Shown: positions 11,098 to 19,986, numbered from the stretch's first letter. The stretch: 64,000 nt of DNA from Brevundimonas sp. (GCF_027484365.1 NZ_JAIXTC010000017.1:1-64000); one strand, 5' to 3'. A program made the numbers and translations. Notes: generated by a model not told the origin, from the letters alone.

Positions 11098-12347
11098 CGC
11101 GATCGGTTCTCTTCGACGCCAGCCGGCTGCTCAGCCGGATCGAACGGACCGCGCCGACGGGGGTGGACCGCGTCTGCCTGGCCTATGCGGAATGGCTGCT
11201 GTCCCTGCCCGGCGTCCAGGTCACTCCGGTCAGGAGCCGAAACGATCAGCTGGTCGTCGTTGACGAGGTCTGGTTTCGAAAATGCATCGCCGCCATGCGA
11301 TCCCGCTGGACCGGCGCGTTCTTTGAACGCTCCCTGACCGAGGACGAGATGCGGTTGATGACCGCGCTGAGCAGCGACACGAAGTCGTCAGACTCGGTGA
11401 TCGGAACTCCGCCCGCTGATCCGGGGCGGACGCCGGGACGACGCCGGCGCGTCTGGAAGCAATTCTTCCGCTCGCAGTGGATCCAGAACCTTCCGGACAG
11501 CACCCTCTATTTCAACGTCGGCCACACGGGACTGGGCGACGCTCGCATCCTCATGGAACTGCGCGAACGGGACATCGAGCGGATCGTCTTCCTGCATGAC
11601 CTGATCCCCATCACCCATCCCGAGTACTGCCGCCCCGGCGACCGGGACAAGCACCGCGAACGGGTCCTGAACACCCTGAACACCGCGTCCAGGATCGTGG
11701 TCAACTCGCGCTATACGGCCGATGAGCTCGCCGCCTTCGCCGAGCGCGAAGGTGTGACGCCGCCGCCGATCCATGCTGTGCACCTGGGCCTGGAGCCGAC
11801 TTTCCTGACTCCGCTGACGGCGGCGACCCCCCGTCCCTATTTCGTGCATATCGGCACGATCGAGGCGCGCAAGAACCTGGCCTTCCTTCTGTCGATCTGG
11901 CGACGGCTGCACGAACGGATGGGCGATGCAGCGCCACAGCTGGTTCTGGTCGGCCGCTACGGCTGGGAGAACGAGGCGGTTCTGGATCACCTCGAACGCT
12001 CGCCGGCCCTTCGGGGTCTGGTGCACCAGGCCGCAGACCTGCCGGACTCGGCGCTCGCGACCCTGATGGCCAGCGCAAGAGCCCTGGTCGCCCCGTCCTC
12101 TGTCGAGGGATTCGACCTGCCGGCCGTCGAGGCCTCTGCCCTGGGCGTGCCCCTGATCGCCTCCGACATCCCCGTGCACCGCGAACTGGTCCCCAACGCG
12201 CAGCTGATCGATCCACTGGACGGGCTCGGCTGGCTCGATGCGTTGGAAAAGGCCGCCCGCCAGCCGCCGAAGTCCGTGCCGTTCACGGCTCCGACCTGGG
12301 GCCGTCATTTCGCCGAGGTCGGCCGGCGGGTCGGTTTGACGGATTGA
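11094..12347 (+). CDS. family 4 glycosyltransferase
   Basis: A 417-residue GT-B transferase, related in layout to its upstream neighbour. It begins SVLFDASRLLSR and includes FLHDLIPITHPEYC, IGTIEARKNLAFLLSIW and PSSVEGFDLPAVEASALG, in which Asp replaces the usual Gly after EGF. The GTG start overlaps the preceding stop, so the two enzymes are co-translated and probably act in sequence on one glycan. A Wza-like export gene begins about 90 bp later. Confidence 0.85.
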   Translation: MTRSVLFDASRLLSRIERTAPTGVDRVCLAYAEWLLSLPGVQVTPVRSRNDQLVVVDEVWFRKCIAAMRSRWTGAFFERSLTEDEMRLMTALSSDTKSSDSVIGTPPADPGRTPGRRRRVWKQFFRSQWIQNLPDSTLYFNVGHTGLGDARILMELRERDIERIVFLHDLIPITHPEYCRPGDRDKHRERVLNTLNTASRIVVNSRYTADELAAFAEREGVTPPPIHAVHLGLEPTFLTPLTAATPRPYFVHIGTIEARKNLAFLLSIWRRLHERMGDAAPQLVLVGRYGWENEAVLDHLERSPALRGLVHQAADLPDSALATLMASARALVAPSSVEGFDLPAVEASALGVPLIASDIPVHRELVPNAQLIDPLDGLGWLDALEKAARQPPKSVPFTAPTWGRHFAEVGRRVGLTD

Positions 12348-12437
12348 CGCCCCGGCGCGTTGTGCGACGACGACTTGCGCTGGCGCGTCAGGTCAAAGGC
12401 CGGTAATCACGGCGCTGTACTGCTGAGTTCGGACACC

Positions 12438-13586
12438 ATGACGAGATCCATCCTCGCCCTTCTGATCGTCGCCATCCTCGGTGGCTGCTCGACCTTGCCC
12501 CGCGACGGACCCTCGGGACGCGCCGTGGAGCGGGGCGCGGAAGCCGATGTGGATGGATCGGACTATGCGATCGTGGATCTGGACTATGCGGCTGCGGAGC
12601 GGATCAAGTCCGTCCCGGCCCAGTACCTGGGTTCGCTCGCGGCTGCCTCGAGCACGGCTCCGGTCGACGTCATCGGCGAAGGCGACCAGCTCTCCATCGC
12701 AATCTACGAGCCCAGCGGCGCCCTGTTCGGGGGCGGCAGCGGTAACGACAGCATTCGCTCAGGCAACCAGGCCCTGCCCGACGTCATCGTCGATCGCAAC
12801 GGCAACGTCGCCGTGCCCTTCGCAGGCCCTGTCCGTGTGGCCGGTCTGACCACGACGGAAGCCGGCGGCGCGATCCGCCGCGCCCTGATCGGCCGGGTCG
12901 GCAATCCGCAGGTCTCCGTCACCCTCGCCGAGAACGCCTCCAACACCGTGACCGTTCTGGGCGAAGTCAAACAGCCCGGCCGCGCCCCCCTGTCGGTCAA
13001 TGCCGACACCCTTCTGGACGTGATCGCCGCCGCGGGCGGCGCCAGTCGACCGGTTCAGGACATCCAGGTCCAGATCCGCCGGAACGGCCAGACCTATTCC
13101 GCGCCCATGACCGCCGTGACCACCGAGTTCGCCGAAAACGTCCGTCTGCAACGGGCCGACCAGATCAACCTCGTCTTTTCGCCACGCCGGTTCTCGACCT
13201 TCGGAGCCCTGGGCGCGGTGACCCGTCAGGACATGCCGGCGGGCGAGCTGACCCTCGCCGGCGCCCTCAGCATGGCGGGCGGCCTCAACGACGGTGCGGC
13301 CAATGCTCGCTCGGTCCTGGTCTTCCGCTTCGAGCGGCCGGAGGTCGCTGCGGCTCTCGGCGTGACCCAGCCGGCGACGGTCAAGGGCGTCCCTGTCGTC
13401 TACCGCCTGAACCTGGAGGAAGCGTCCGGCTTCTTCACCGCCTCAAGCTTCCAGATTCAGCCAGAGGACATCGTCTACGCTCCGCGAGCCCTGTCGGCCG
13501 AGGTCCGGAAATTCTTCGAGGTGGTCCAGTCGGTGTCGCGCGTCGTCTACGACATCTCGGTTACGAGCGCCCTGAACACGAACTGA
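12438..13586 (+). CDS. polysaccharide export lipoprotein (Wza/HfsD-like)
   Basis: A 382-residue outer-membrane export protein. The signal peptide ends in the lipobox LGGC (Cys17), chosen with the ATG at 12438. A Poly_export domain (GEGDQLSIAIYEP at about 76-88, VDRNGNVAVPFAGPVRVAG) is followed by SLBB-type segments (VTVLGEVKQPGRAPL and LTLAGALSMAGGLNDGA). Such proteins form the outer-membrane channel for capsule, exopolysaccharide or Caulobacter holdfast. No polymerase, flippase or Wzc gene is in the window, so the polymer cannot be named. Confidence 0.9.
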   Translation: MTRSILALLIVAILGGCSTLPRDGPSGRAVERGAEADVDGSDYAIVDLDYAAAERIKSVPAQYLGSLAAASSTAPVDVIGEGDQLSIAIYEPSGALFGGGSGNDSIRSGNQALPDVIVDRNGNVAVPFAGPVRVAGLTTTEAGGAIRRALIGRVGNPQVSVTLAENASNTVTVLGEVKQPGRAPLSVNADTLLDVIAAAGGASRPVQDIQVQIRRNGQTYSAPMTAVTTEFAENVRLQRADQINLVFSPRRFSTFGALGAVTRQDMPAGELTLAGALSMAGGLNDGAANARSVLVFRFERPEVAAALGVTQPATVKGVPVVYRLNLEEASGFFTASSFQIQPEDIVYAPRALSAEVRKFFEVVQSVSRVVYDISVTSALNTN

Positions 13587-13591
13587 TCGCG

Positions 13592-14308
13592 ATGGCCGCC
13601 TGGAGAGAATGGCTTCTGGGCAGTCGCGGGCGCGGCAGGCGCAACACCGGGCTGGCCGTCGCGACCGGCGACATGTGGGAGCGGGCAGGTCGACGCGCCC
13701 CACCGACCCTGCCGGCCATTGCAGAGGTCGAGTCGAGCGCAATCGAGGTCTACGCCGCCCATGGCCTGCCCACGCAGCACGGCCACTACCAGCGCGCTCC
13801 GGGCGCCCCCGAATGGACCTGGCTGGCGGAGGAGCTCCCGGCCGAACTGCGATGGGCCATGGTGCTGGAACGCCCGCCGGAGCACGGATGGCGATACGCC
13901 ACCCTTGAAGACATCGGCCGCTTCCCGGGCGCATCGGACGAGTTGCTGGCGGCGGCGAACCTGCTGGCCGAGTGCCGCCACCTGAAGGACCGGCTGACCG
14001 GGCGCGAGCCGGGCGAGCCCGGCGACGACATCCAGACCGCCATCCGTCTCGGCTTCGAATGGCACGCCCTGAAAGACGCCATGGCGTGGAAGGAGAAGGC
14101 GCGGCTGAAGCTGACGACCCCCACCGACGCCCTGCCCGGGCCGGACGCCGATCCCGGGCCAGAAAGCGCGCCTGCGTCGGAGGCCGGTCCTACGACTGAA
14201 CCGGCCGGCTCGTCCGATCTTCAGCCGGAACTCGACCTGGGAACCACGCCTGCGCCCGCGAAACCGCCCCGCAAGCCGCGAAAGCCCCGCAAGCCGAAAT
14301 CGGATTGA
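13592..14308 (+). CDS. protein of unknown function with a Pro/Lys-rich tail
   Basis: A 238-residue protein with no recognised domain. Residues 1 to about 175 look globular and acidic, with many Trp and Leu. From about 180 on the sequence is low-complexity, rich in Pro, Ala, Glu and Thr, and ends in a repeated basic KPRKP pattern. There is no signal peptide or membrane segment. It begins five bases after the Wza-like gene, so it is probably in the same transcript and may have a cytoplasmic role linked to polysaccharide export. Its stop abuts the stop of the convergent oxidoreductase gene. Confidence 0.7.
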   Translation: MAAWREWLLGSRGRGRRNTGLAVATGDMWERAGRRAPPTLPAIAEVESSAIEVYAAHGLPTQHGHYQRAPGAPEWTWLAEELPAELRWAMVLERPPEHGWRYATLEDIGRFPGASDELLAAANLLAECRHLKDRLTGREPGEPGDDIQTAIRLGFEWHALKDAMAWKEKARLKLTTPTDALPGPDADPGPESAPASEAGPTTEPAGSSDLQPELDLGTTPAPAKPPRKPRKPRKPKSD

Positions 14309-15310
14309 TCAGGCCGCGGCCCGGCCGTCCGTCATCGCCCCGGCCAGCAATTCCAGCGAGCGCACCCGCGCGCCGTGGTCCCAGATCTGGCTGGTGATCA
14401 TCAGTTCGTCCGCGCCGGTGGCCGCCGTGAAGGCGTCGACCGCGGCCCGGACCGTCGCGGGCGAACCCACGGCGGAACAGGACAGGGCCTGGGCGATCAT
14501 GGCGCGCTCGCCTTCGTTCAACGACTCGGCGTACCCGGCCCTCGGCGGCGGCAGCTTGCCGGGGCGGCCGCTCCTCAGGTTCACGAACGCCTGCTGGACC
14601 GATGAGAACAACAGCCGCGCGGCCTCGTCCGTCTCCGCCGCGAAGACGTTGTAGCCAAGCATCAGATACGGCTTCTCAAGCCGCGCCGAGGGCCGGAAGG
14701 TCTCCCGATAGATACGGATCGCTGACATCATCTCTGTCGGCGCGAAATGGCTGGCGAAGGCGTAGGGCAGGCCCAGATGGGCGGCCAGCCGGGCGCCGTA
14801 GGTTGACGAGCCGAGGATCCAGACCGGAACAGCCTGCCCCTCGCCGGGGTTGGCCCGGATACGCTGGTCCCCGGTCGCCGGCTCGAACCAGTGCATCAGC
14901 TCCATCACGTCCTGCGGGAAGCCGTCGACGTCGCCCTGCAGGGTCCGCCTGAGCGCCCGGGCCGTCGCCTGATCCGACCCCGGCGCGCGGCCCAGTCCGA
15001 GGTCGATCCGGCCGGGATAGAGGGCGTTCAGCGTGCCGAACTGTTCGGCGATCACCAGCGGCGCGTGGTTGGGCAGCATGATCCCGCCGGCGCCGACGCG
15101 AATGGTGCTCGTCGCACCGGCCACAGCCGCGATCACGACCGAGGTCGCGGCCGAGGCGATCCCTGGCATGTTGTGATGCTCGGCCAGCCAGTAGCGGTTG
15201 TAGCCCAGCCGCTCGGTGTGCCGGGCGAGGTCGATCGTGTTCGCCAGGGCCCGCGAGACGTCAGAGCCCTCGGGCACCGGCGCGAGATCGAGAACAGAGA
15301 GTGTTGCCAT
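14309..15310 (-). CDS. LLM-class flavin-dependent oxidoreductase (luciferase-like)
   Basis: A 333-residue TIM-barrel protein of the bacterial-luciferase-like monooxygenase family, MsnO8/alkanal-type subgroup. Seen are [12 protein letters not shown] at the start, [21 protein letters not shown] at about 36-56, [20 protein letters not shown] and [14 protein letters not shown]. The start at 15310 has GGCGGGG just upstream; an ATG three codons earlier lacks a ribosome site. The substrate is unknown. The 276-bp spacer to ppa holds short tandem GACGAAACG-type repeats at about 15411-15438 and no other recognised feature. Confidence 0.88.
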   Translation of the reverse strand: MATLSVLDLAPVPEGSDVSRALANTIDLARHTERLGYNRYWLAEHHNMPGIASAATSVVIAAVAGATSTIRVGAGGIMLPNHAPLVIAEQFGTLNALYPGRIDLGLGRAPGSDQATARALRRTLQGDVDGFPQDVMELMHWFEPATGDQRIRANPGEGQAVPVWILGSSTYGARLAAHLGLPYAFASHFAPTEMMSAIRIYRETFRPSARLEKPYLMLGYNVFAAETDEAARLLFSSVQQAFVNLRSGRPGKLPPPRAGYAESLNEGERAMIAQALSCSAVGSPATVRAAVDAFTAATGADELMITSQIWDHGARVRSLELLAGAMTDGRAAA

Positions 15311-15586
15311 CCCCGCCATATGGGGACGACCGGTGCCCCCGCAATCAGAGGCGGCGCGTCGGCCGGGCGGGGAGAGACTTCGTCCGATGTCCGGACGAAA
15401 AACACCCTGACGAAACGGACGAAACGGACGAAGTCGCCGCCGGTCCCAACGCTCTGCGAACCGTGGACGGGATTGTACCTCAGCCGCAGACCAGGGCGCA
15501 CCCGAACCCGGAAACGGCCCGCAAAGCCCGTCACAGCGGGAATCAGGGCGTCGAACGAGATTTTATCGTCGACGCTCCGGAGCGGA

Positions 15587-16153
15587 TCAGGCGGCGTTGG
15601 CCGCCTTGCCGCTCCTGGCCTTCTCGGCCGCCTCATAGGCGCGCATGCCCTCGACGATCAGCTCCGCGGCCTCGCCGGCATCGCCCCAACGCTTGACCCG
15701 GACCGACTTGTTCTTCTCCAGGTCCTTGTAGCGGGTAAAGAAGTGCTCGATCTGCTCGACCATGATCGTCGGCAGCTGCCGATAGCTGGCGATGTCGGTG
15801 TAGTAGGGATGCAGGGCGTCAACAGGCACGGCCAGGATCTTGTCGTCGCCGCCGGCCTCGTCTTCCATCATCAGCACGCCGATCGGGCGCGAGCGGATGA
15901 CGCAGCCCGGCACCACCGGGGTCGGGTTCAGAACGATCACGTCGCAGGGATCGCCGTCATCTGCGAGGGTGTGCGGCACGAAGCCGTAGTTGCCGGGGTA
16001 ATACATCGCCGTGTGAAGGAAACGGTCGACGAACAGGGCGCCGGACGCCTTGTCCATTTCATATTTGACCGGCAGGCCCCCTTGCGGGATCTCGATGATC
16101 ACGTTCAGGTCCCAGGGCGGGTTCGGACCGACGGGAATGGCGTCGATGTTCAT
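15587..16153 (-). CDS. ppa: inorganic pyrophosphatase
   Basis: A 188-residue family I soluble pyrophosphatase that hydrolyses PPi to drive biosynthesis. The metal-binding signature GDPCDVIVLNPTPVVPG (D-G-D-P-x-D) is at about 66-83. VKYEMDKASGALFVDRFL provides substrate-binding Lys, Glu and Arg, and YKDLE lies near the C-terminus. Length is typical for the bacterial hexameric enzyme. Divergent from the DUF599 gene with a 113-bp gap. Confidence 0.95.
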   Translation of the reverse strand: MNIDAIPVGPNPPWDLNVIIEIPQGGLPVKYEMDKASGALFVDRFLHTAMYYPGNYGFVPHTLADDGDPCDVIVLNPTPVVPGCVIRSRPIGVLMMEDEAGGDDKILAVPVDALHPYYTDIASYRQLPTIMVEQIEHFFTRYKDLEKNKSVRVKRWGDAGEAAELIVEGMRAYEAAEKARSGKAANAA

Positions 16154-16266
16154 GCTCGGCTCGGATTTGTGCAGGTGCGAAGGGAGGGCGTGATAGGCCT
16201 CCTGACGGCGAACGGCAAGCGGAACGGCCGCAGACGGTATCTGACGGCCCTGGGAGTCTGGCGGAA

Positions 16267-16968
16267 ATGACCACGATCGACTGGCTGGGTCTGGGCCTCT
16301 TTTTCCTGTGCTGGCTCGGTTACGGCCTGCTCCTGAGGCTGCTGGCGCACCGAAGCGGCACGCTCAACACCGACATGCTGACCGTTCGTCACGCCTGGAT
16401 GACGGCGATGACGCACCGGGAGATCCGGCTGCTGGACAGCCAGCTGCTTGGACATTCGATCAACTCCGGCTCCTTCTTCGCCTCCTCCAACCTGCTGTTG
16501 ATCGCGGGCGTCGGGGGCATCCTGTTCGGCGGGGATCAGGCTTTGCAGGGCTTCACCGCCGTCGGCGCCGAGCAGGTGCCGATCAAGCTTCTTGAGGCCA
16601 AGCTGGGACTGGTGCTCCTGTGCCTCGCGCGCGGCCTGCTCGATTTCATCTGGTCGATCCGTCAGATGAACTACGCTCTCGCCCTGATCGGCGCCGCGCC
16701 CGAGGTCCACTCCGAGGCCGACAAGGTCGCGTTCGGCGAGGCGACGGCCGAGGTCCTGAACCCGGCGCTGGCCGCCTTCAGCCAGGGGGTGCGCGGCTAC
16801 TATTTCGCCCTCGCCGCCGCCGCCTGGCTGTTCGGCCCGATCTGGCTGTGCGCGGGCGTGCTGTCGGCCTTCGCCCTGCTGGTCTGGCGTCAGTCCGGGT
16901 CCCCCGCCGCCCGCGCGATCCGGACCGCCAGACGGCTTCTGGAGGTCAATCGCGAGCGCGGATTCTGA
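16267..16968 (+). CDS. DUF599 family membrane protein
   Basis: A 233-residue inner-membrane protein with four likely transmembrane segments: about 6-26, 71-88, 108-126 and 178-206. The sequence after the first helix (SGTLNTDMLTVRHAWMTAM) and the SGSFFASSNLLLIAG stretch are characteristic of DUF599. No function is established for the family. It stands alone, with the small-RNA gene downstream. Confidence 0.8.
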   Translation: MTTIDWLGLGLFFLCWLGYGLLLRLLAHRSGTLNTDMLTVRHAWMTAMTHREIRLLDSQLLGHSINSGSFFASSNLLLIAGVGGILFGGDQALQGFTAVGAEQVPIKLLEAKLGLVLLCLARGLLDFIWSIRQMNYALALIGAAPEVHSEADKVAFGEATAEVLNPALAAFSQGVRGYYFALAAAAWLFGPIWLCAGVLSAFALLVWRQSGSPAARAIRTARRLLEVNRERGF

Positions 16969-17097
16969 TCATTTCGCAGCGCAGCAATTGCTCCGGATGC
17001 GGATCGCGCAAGAAACGTGTCCTGAAAGCGCTTACATTGCGGCGGAACGGCTGTGTCTACCGGTAACAAGGCGTGATCAGTGATCATAAAAGCCCGC

Positions 17098-17126
17098 TTG
17101 ACGCGTTGTGCACCGCAACCTAGATT
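17098..17126 (+). promoter_or_regulatory. sigma-70-type promoter of the small RNA
   Basis: TTGACG at 17098-17103 and TAGATT at 17121-17126 are separated by exactly 17 bases. Transcription should start near 17132-17134, at the base of the first RNA hairpin. Confidence 0.75.
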
Positions 17127-17132
17127 GACCTC

Positions 17133-17214
17133 CGACGCCTCCGGGCGTCTTGCCCTTCCTGGGCGTTTCCTCCCTATAGACTTTTATGCCGCGCCTTCGG
17201 GCGCGGCTTTTTTT
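17133..17214 (+). ncRNA. alpha-r8 (MmgR)-type small RNA
   Basis: An intergenic RNA of about 82 bases. In order: hairpin GACGCC-TCCG-GGCGTC (17134-17149); hairpin GCCC-TTCCT-GGGC (17152-17164); the single-stranded motif TTTCCTCCCT (17166-17175); then an intrinsic terminator with a UUCG loop. The ten-base UUUCCUCCCU core in front of the terminator is, from memory, the signature of the alphaproteobacterial alpha-r8 family, whose Sinorhizobium member MmgR is about 77 bases long and limits polyhydroxybutyrate accumulation. The motif is complementary to Shine-Dalgarno sequences, so it probably acts by blocking translation of target mRNAs. Family membership is recalled, not searched. Confidence 0.8.
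17188..17214 (+). terminator. Rho-independent terminator of the small RNA
   Basis: A perfect 8-bp stem GCCGCGCC (17188-17195) and GGCGCGGC (17200-17207) closes on a TTCG tetraloop and is followed by seven T residues (17208-17214). It is one of the strongest terminators in the window. Confidence 0.93.
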
Positions 17215-17228
17215 CGCCCGACGCCGGT

Positions 17229-18104
17229 TCAGCGCGGCCAGGTCTCGGCGGCCAGGGCGACAATGACCCGGTCCAGGGCCTTGCTGAACCGCCCGTAGTC
17301 TGCGGACGGCTCCAGCGTCGCCTCGTCCAGATAGAGCGCCCGGTTCAGTTCGACCTGGACGGCCTGAAATCCCTCATCGGGCCGCCCCCAGCGCTCAGTC
17401 GAGTAGCCGCCCGCATAGGGGGTGTTCAGCCCGACCCGCCATCCCTGGGCCTCGAACAGGGCGCGGATCCGCCGCATGGTCGCCCCGCGACAGGCCGATC
17501 CGTGCCGGTCCCCCAGCACCACATCGACACCCCGCCGGTTTCGACCGCCCGCCCCGGCGGCGCGGGACGGCATGGAATGCCAGTCGATCAGCAGGGCGAC
17601 CCCGTGCCGATCCCGCGCGGCCTGCATCAGGTCGCCGAGCGCCTCATGATAGGGCGCGTGCACCCGCTCCAGCCGGTCGACGGCCTCCACCCGGGTCAGC
17701 CGCCGATCGTAAAGAGGCGTCCCGTCCCCGGCCCGGCGGGGAATGACGCCGAACCCGGCCGAGACCCTGGCCGTCGGCGGCGCCTCGATGTCGCCGTCGA
17801 CAAGGGCGGGGTCCAGTTCCGTCGGCGCCCGGTTCAGGTCGACATAGGCGCGCGACACCCGTCCGGCGACGATCGGGACGCCGCGTTGCGGACCCTCGGC
17901 GATCAGCCCGTCGACTCCGACGTCCTCGGCGCTGCGCAGGGTCGACAGGGCGAGGCCTGCGGCCTCCCCCATGTCGCCGGGCCGGTCCCTGCCGGAGTGG
18001 GGCGAGGCGAACACCATCGCGCCCGCCTCCCCCGACGCCGGCGTCACGACGAAGGGGGACGGAGGACGGGATGCAGGCATGCTGGCGTCGAGCGGCGGCG
18101 TCAT
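17229..18104 (-). CDS. N-formylglutamate amidohydrolase family protein
   Basis: A 291-residue zinc-dependent amidohydrolase of the HutG-like family. Recognisable parts are FASPHSGRDRP (about 35-45), SRAYVDLNRAPTELDP, LLIDWHSMPS and NTPYAGGYSTERWGRP, with the metal-binding His and Glu residues expected. The family deformylates N-formylglutamate in histidine degradation, but no hut genes are nearby. The start at 18104 is preceded by GGGAAGC; longer in-frame starts are not. Divergent from cpdR across 168 bp. Confidence 0.87.
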   Translation of the reverse strand: MTPPLDASMPASRPPSPFVVTPASGEAGAMVFASPHSGRDRPGDMGEAAGLALSTLRSAEDVGVDGLIAEGPQRGVPIVAGRVSRAYVDLNRAPTELDPALVDGDIEAPPTARVSAGFGVIPRRAGDGTPLYDRRLTRVEAVDRLERVHAPYHEALGDLMQAARDRHGVALLIDWHSMPSRAAGAGGRNRRGVDVVLGDRHGSACRGATMRRIRALFEAQGWRVGLNTPYAGGYSTERWGRPDEGFQAVQVELNRALYLDEATLEPSADYGRFSKALDRVIVALAAETWPR

Positions 18105-18272
18105 GCTTCCCGCATAGGGCCTGATCCGGAAAAGTGCGACGCGGATCTCCACGCGATCCGCGAGGTTTTCCACGGACCTGTCGATGGACCGGGTCATCCT
18201 GGCGCAGGAATTTCATGGCCGGTTTACCGTTACCGGATTAGCGTCGAGGGTCTGAACAGGGGACTACCACCT

Positions 18273-18632
18273 ATGGCGCGCATTCTGCTGGCCGAAGACG
18301 ACGCCTCGCTGCGGGGCTTTCTGACCCGCGCGCTCGAACGGGCGGGCCACCAGGTCATCGACTGCGAGAACGGCGACGACGCCATCGACGCCCTCGAGCA
18401 CGGCCCCTACGACCTGCTCCTGACTGACATCGTCATGCCGGGGGCCGACGGGATCGAGGTGGCCCGAGTCGCCGCCGCCCGCCAGCCGGGCCTGCGCATC
18501 ATGTTCATCACCGGTTTCGCCGCCGTCGCCCTGAGCGCCGCCCAGGCCAGCCCGCAGGCCAAGGTCCTGTCCAAGCCCGTCCACCTGCGCGATCTCGTCA
18601 GCGAGGTCGAAAAGATGTGCGCCGCAGCCTGA
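18273..18632 (+). CDS. cpdR: single-domain response regulator CpdR
   Basis: A 119-residue receiver domain with no output domain. It starts MARILLAEDDASLRGFLTRA and has the acidic pair Asp9/Asp10, the phospho-acceptor Asp52 in LLLTDIVMPG, FITGFAAVAL, and Lys in VLSKPVHLRDLV. The sequence closely matches my memory of Caulobacter CpdR, which when unphosphorylated primes ClpXP for proteolysis of PdeA and CtrA. Phosphate would come from the CckA-ChpT relay, not in this window. The ATG at 18273 follows AGGGGAC. Upstream, GGTTTACCGTTACC (near 18223) faintly resembles a CtrA half-site. Confidence 0.9.
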   Translation: MARILLAEDDASLRGFLTRALERAGHQVIDCENGDDAIDALEHGPYDLLLTDIVMPGADGIEVARVAAARQPGLRIMFITGFAAVALSAAQASPQAKVLSKPVHLRDLVSEVEKMCAAA

Positions 18633-18643
18633 GGCATTGGTGC

Positions 18644-18682
18644 GGGCTATCGCTCCCCGCGCGGCGGCTCGCTGCTTGAGCC
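18644..18682. repeat. two-stem hairpin repeat, copy B
   Basis: Outer stem GGCT/AGCC, left internal segment ATCGCTC, inner stem CCGC/GCGG around GCG, right segment TCGCTGCTTG. It lies 12 bp after cpdR, and its right end is about 10 bp from copy C. Confidence 0.75.
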
Positions 18683-18690
18683 AGTAGAGC

Positions 18691-18730
18691 GGGCTATCGC
18701 TCCACACGCGGCGGCGCGCTGCCTGAGTGC
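18691..18730. repeat. two-stem hairpin repeat, copy C (degenerate)
   Basis: Shares GGGCTATCGCTC at its left and CGCTGCCTGAG at its right with copy B, but the inner arms (CACAC and GCGGC) no longer pair and the outer right arm reads AGTGC. It looks like a decaying tandem copy of B. Confidence 0.6.
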
Positions 18731-18831
18731 AAGGGTTCGTTCGGCCTCGACGGGGCGCCCGGGCAACGCGGCTCCGCGAGCCGGACGGCAGCGCCCTTGA
18801 AGGGATGCCCCAATATCACCCCCGTTTCGCC

Positions 18832-18860
18832 CTTGCAGCCGTCGCACGGGCTGGTTATAG
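18832..18860 (+). promoter_or_regulatory. promoter of tRNA-Val
   Basis: CTTGCA (18832-18837) and TTATAG (18855-18860) are spaced by 17 bases. The predicted start, about 18867, leaves a leader of about 35 bases before the mature tRNA. Confidence 0.65.
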
Positions 18861-18902
18861 ACCGCTCCTTCCCGTTCCGGACCCGTCCGGAACCGTCTTG
18901 GC

Positions 18903-18977
18903 GGATGCGTAGCTCAGCGGGAGAGCACCTCGTTGACATCGAGGGGGTCACAGGTTCAATCCCTGTCGCGTCCACCA
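18903..18977 (+). tRNA. tRNA-Val (anticodon GAC)
   Basis: A 75-base cloverleaf with encoded CCA. Acceptor GGATGCG pairs with CGCGTCC (one G-T pair). The D arm contains TAGCTCAGCGGGAGAGCA. The anticodon stem CCTCG/CGAGG carries loop TTGACAT with anticodon GAC at 18935-18937. The T arm contains GGTTCAATCCC. It reads GUC and GUU valine codons. Confidence 0.97.
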
Positions 18978-19101
18978 TTCTCTCTTCCGGAACAGTCGAA
19001 GCGTTGAAGCCGGCGTCCGCTCGACCCTGATCGCCGGTCCGGTACACGGCCGCACCCTCGACTGACCTTGAGACCTGTCGGGAACCGGACGATACAGCGG
19101 C

Positions 19102-19905
19102 ATGACCGATACGCCCGCCGCCGACATGACCTATGCCCGCTATCTGGACCTGGACCGGCTGCTGGCCGCCCAGAGCCCCGTCAGCGACGAACACGACGAA
19201 ATGCTGTTCGTGGTCATCCATCAGACCAAGGAACTCTGGCTGAAGCAGATCCTGCATGAGGTCGCCCTGGCCCAGTCGCTGGTCCGCGCCGGTGACCTGG
19301 TCCCCGCCTACAAGAGCCTGGCGCGGGTCAGCCGCATCCAGGCCGTGATGACCCAGAGCTGGGATATCCTGGCCACCATGACCCCGGCCGACTACCTGCG
19401 CTTCAGGGGCGTCCTGGGCTCCAGCTCGGGCTTCCAGAGCGACCAGTTCCGCCGCTTCGAGACCATGCTGGGTCTGAAGGATGCGAAATTCCTGTCGTTC
19501 CAGCAGGACCGGCCCGAGGCCCATGCCGCCCTGGCCGAGGCCCTGGCCGCCCCCAGCCTCTATGACGACGCCCTGGCCCAGATGGCGAAGGCCGGCCTGC
19601 CGGTCCCGGCCGAGGTTCTGAACCGTGACGTCAGCCAGCCCTATCAGCCGTCCGAAGCCGTCGAGGCCGCCTGGCTGGAGGTCTATCGCGACACCGAGCG
19701 CTGGTGGCCCTTCTACCAGCTGGCCGAAAAACTGGTCGATCTCGACGACGCCCTCCTGACCTGGCGGCACAAACATGTGGTGACGGTGGAGCGGATCATC
19801 GGACGGCGTCGCGGCACCGGCGGCACCGACGGGGTCAGCTACCTGTCCTCGACGCTGGAGCGGCGCTGCTTCCCCGAGCTGTGGTCACTTCGCACGAAGC
19901 TGTGA
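19102..19905 (+). CDS. kynA: tryptophan 2,3-dioxygenase
   Basis: A 267-residue heme dioxygenase that opens the indole ring of L-tryptophan to N-formylkynurenine, the first step of the kynurenine pathway. Family signatures are DEMLFVVIHQTKELWLKQIL (about 32-51), LGSSSGFQSDQFR (about 104-116, substrate pocket), the heme-ligand His in WRHKHV near residue 230, and IIGRRRGTGGTDGVSYL at the end. Length fits bacterial forms. kynU or kynB is not adjacent. The next gene begins 81 bp on and belongs to another pathway. Confidence 0.95.
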   Translation: MTDTPAADMTYARYLDLDRLLAAQSPVSDEHDEMLFVVIHQTKELWLKQILHEVALAQSLVRAGDLVPAYKSLARVSRIQAVMTQSWDILATMTPADYLRFRGVLGSSSGFQSDQFRRFETMLGLKDAKFLSFQQDRPEAHAALAEALAAPSLYDDALAQMAKAGLPVPAEVLNRDVSQPYQPSEAVEAAWLEVYRDTERWWPFYQLAEKLVDLDDALLTWRHKHVVTVERIIGRRRGTGGTDGVSYLSSTLERRCFPELWSLRTKL

Positions 19906-19986
19906 TGCTGAAACGGAACTGGACCCGGCCGGAGATCAACGGCTATCACCGGACCTGACACCGGTTTCCGCTCCCGCGAGGTTCGC

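Noticed and set aside
15411..15438. GACGAAACG-type short tandem repeats as a CRISPR or regulatory array
   Set aside because: Only two to three imperfect 9-bp units with no spacers, ahead of the oxidoreductase gene. No CRISPR array was seen in the window.
17502..18632. Long reading frame that includes cpdR at its end
   Set aside because: The part before 18273 is opposite the amidohydrolase gene; the CpdR domain is complete from the ATG at 18273 with its own ribosome site.
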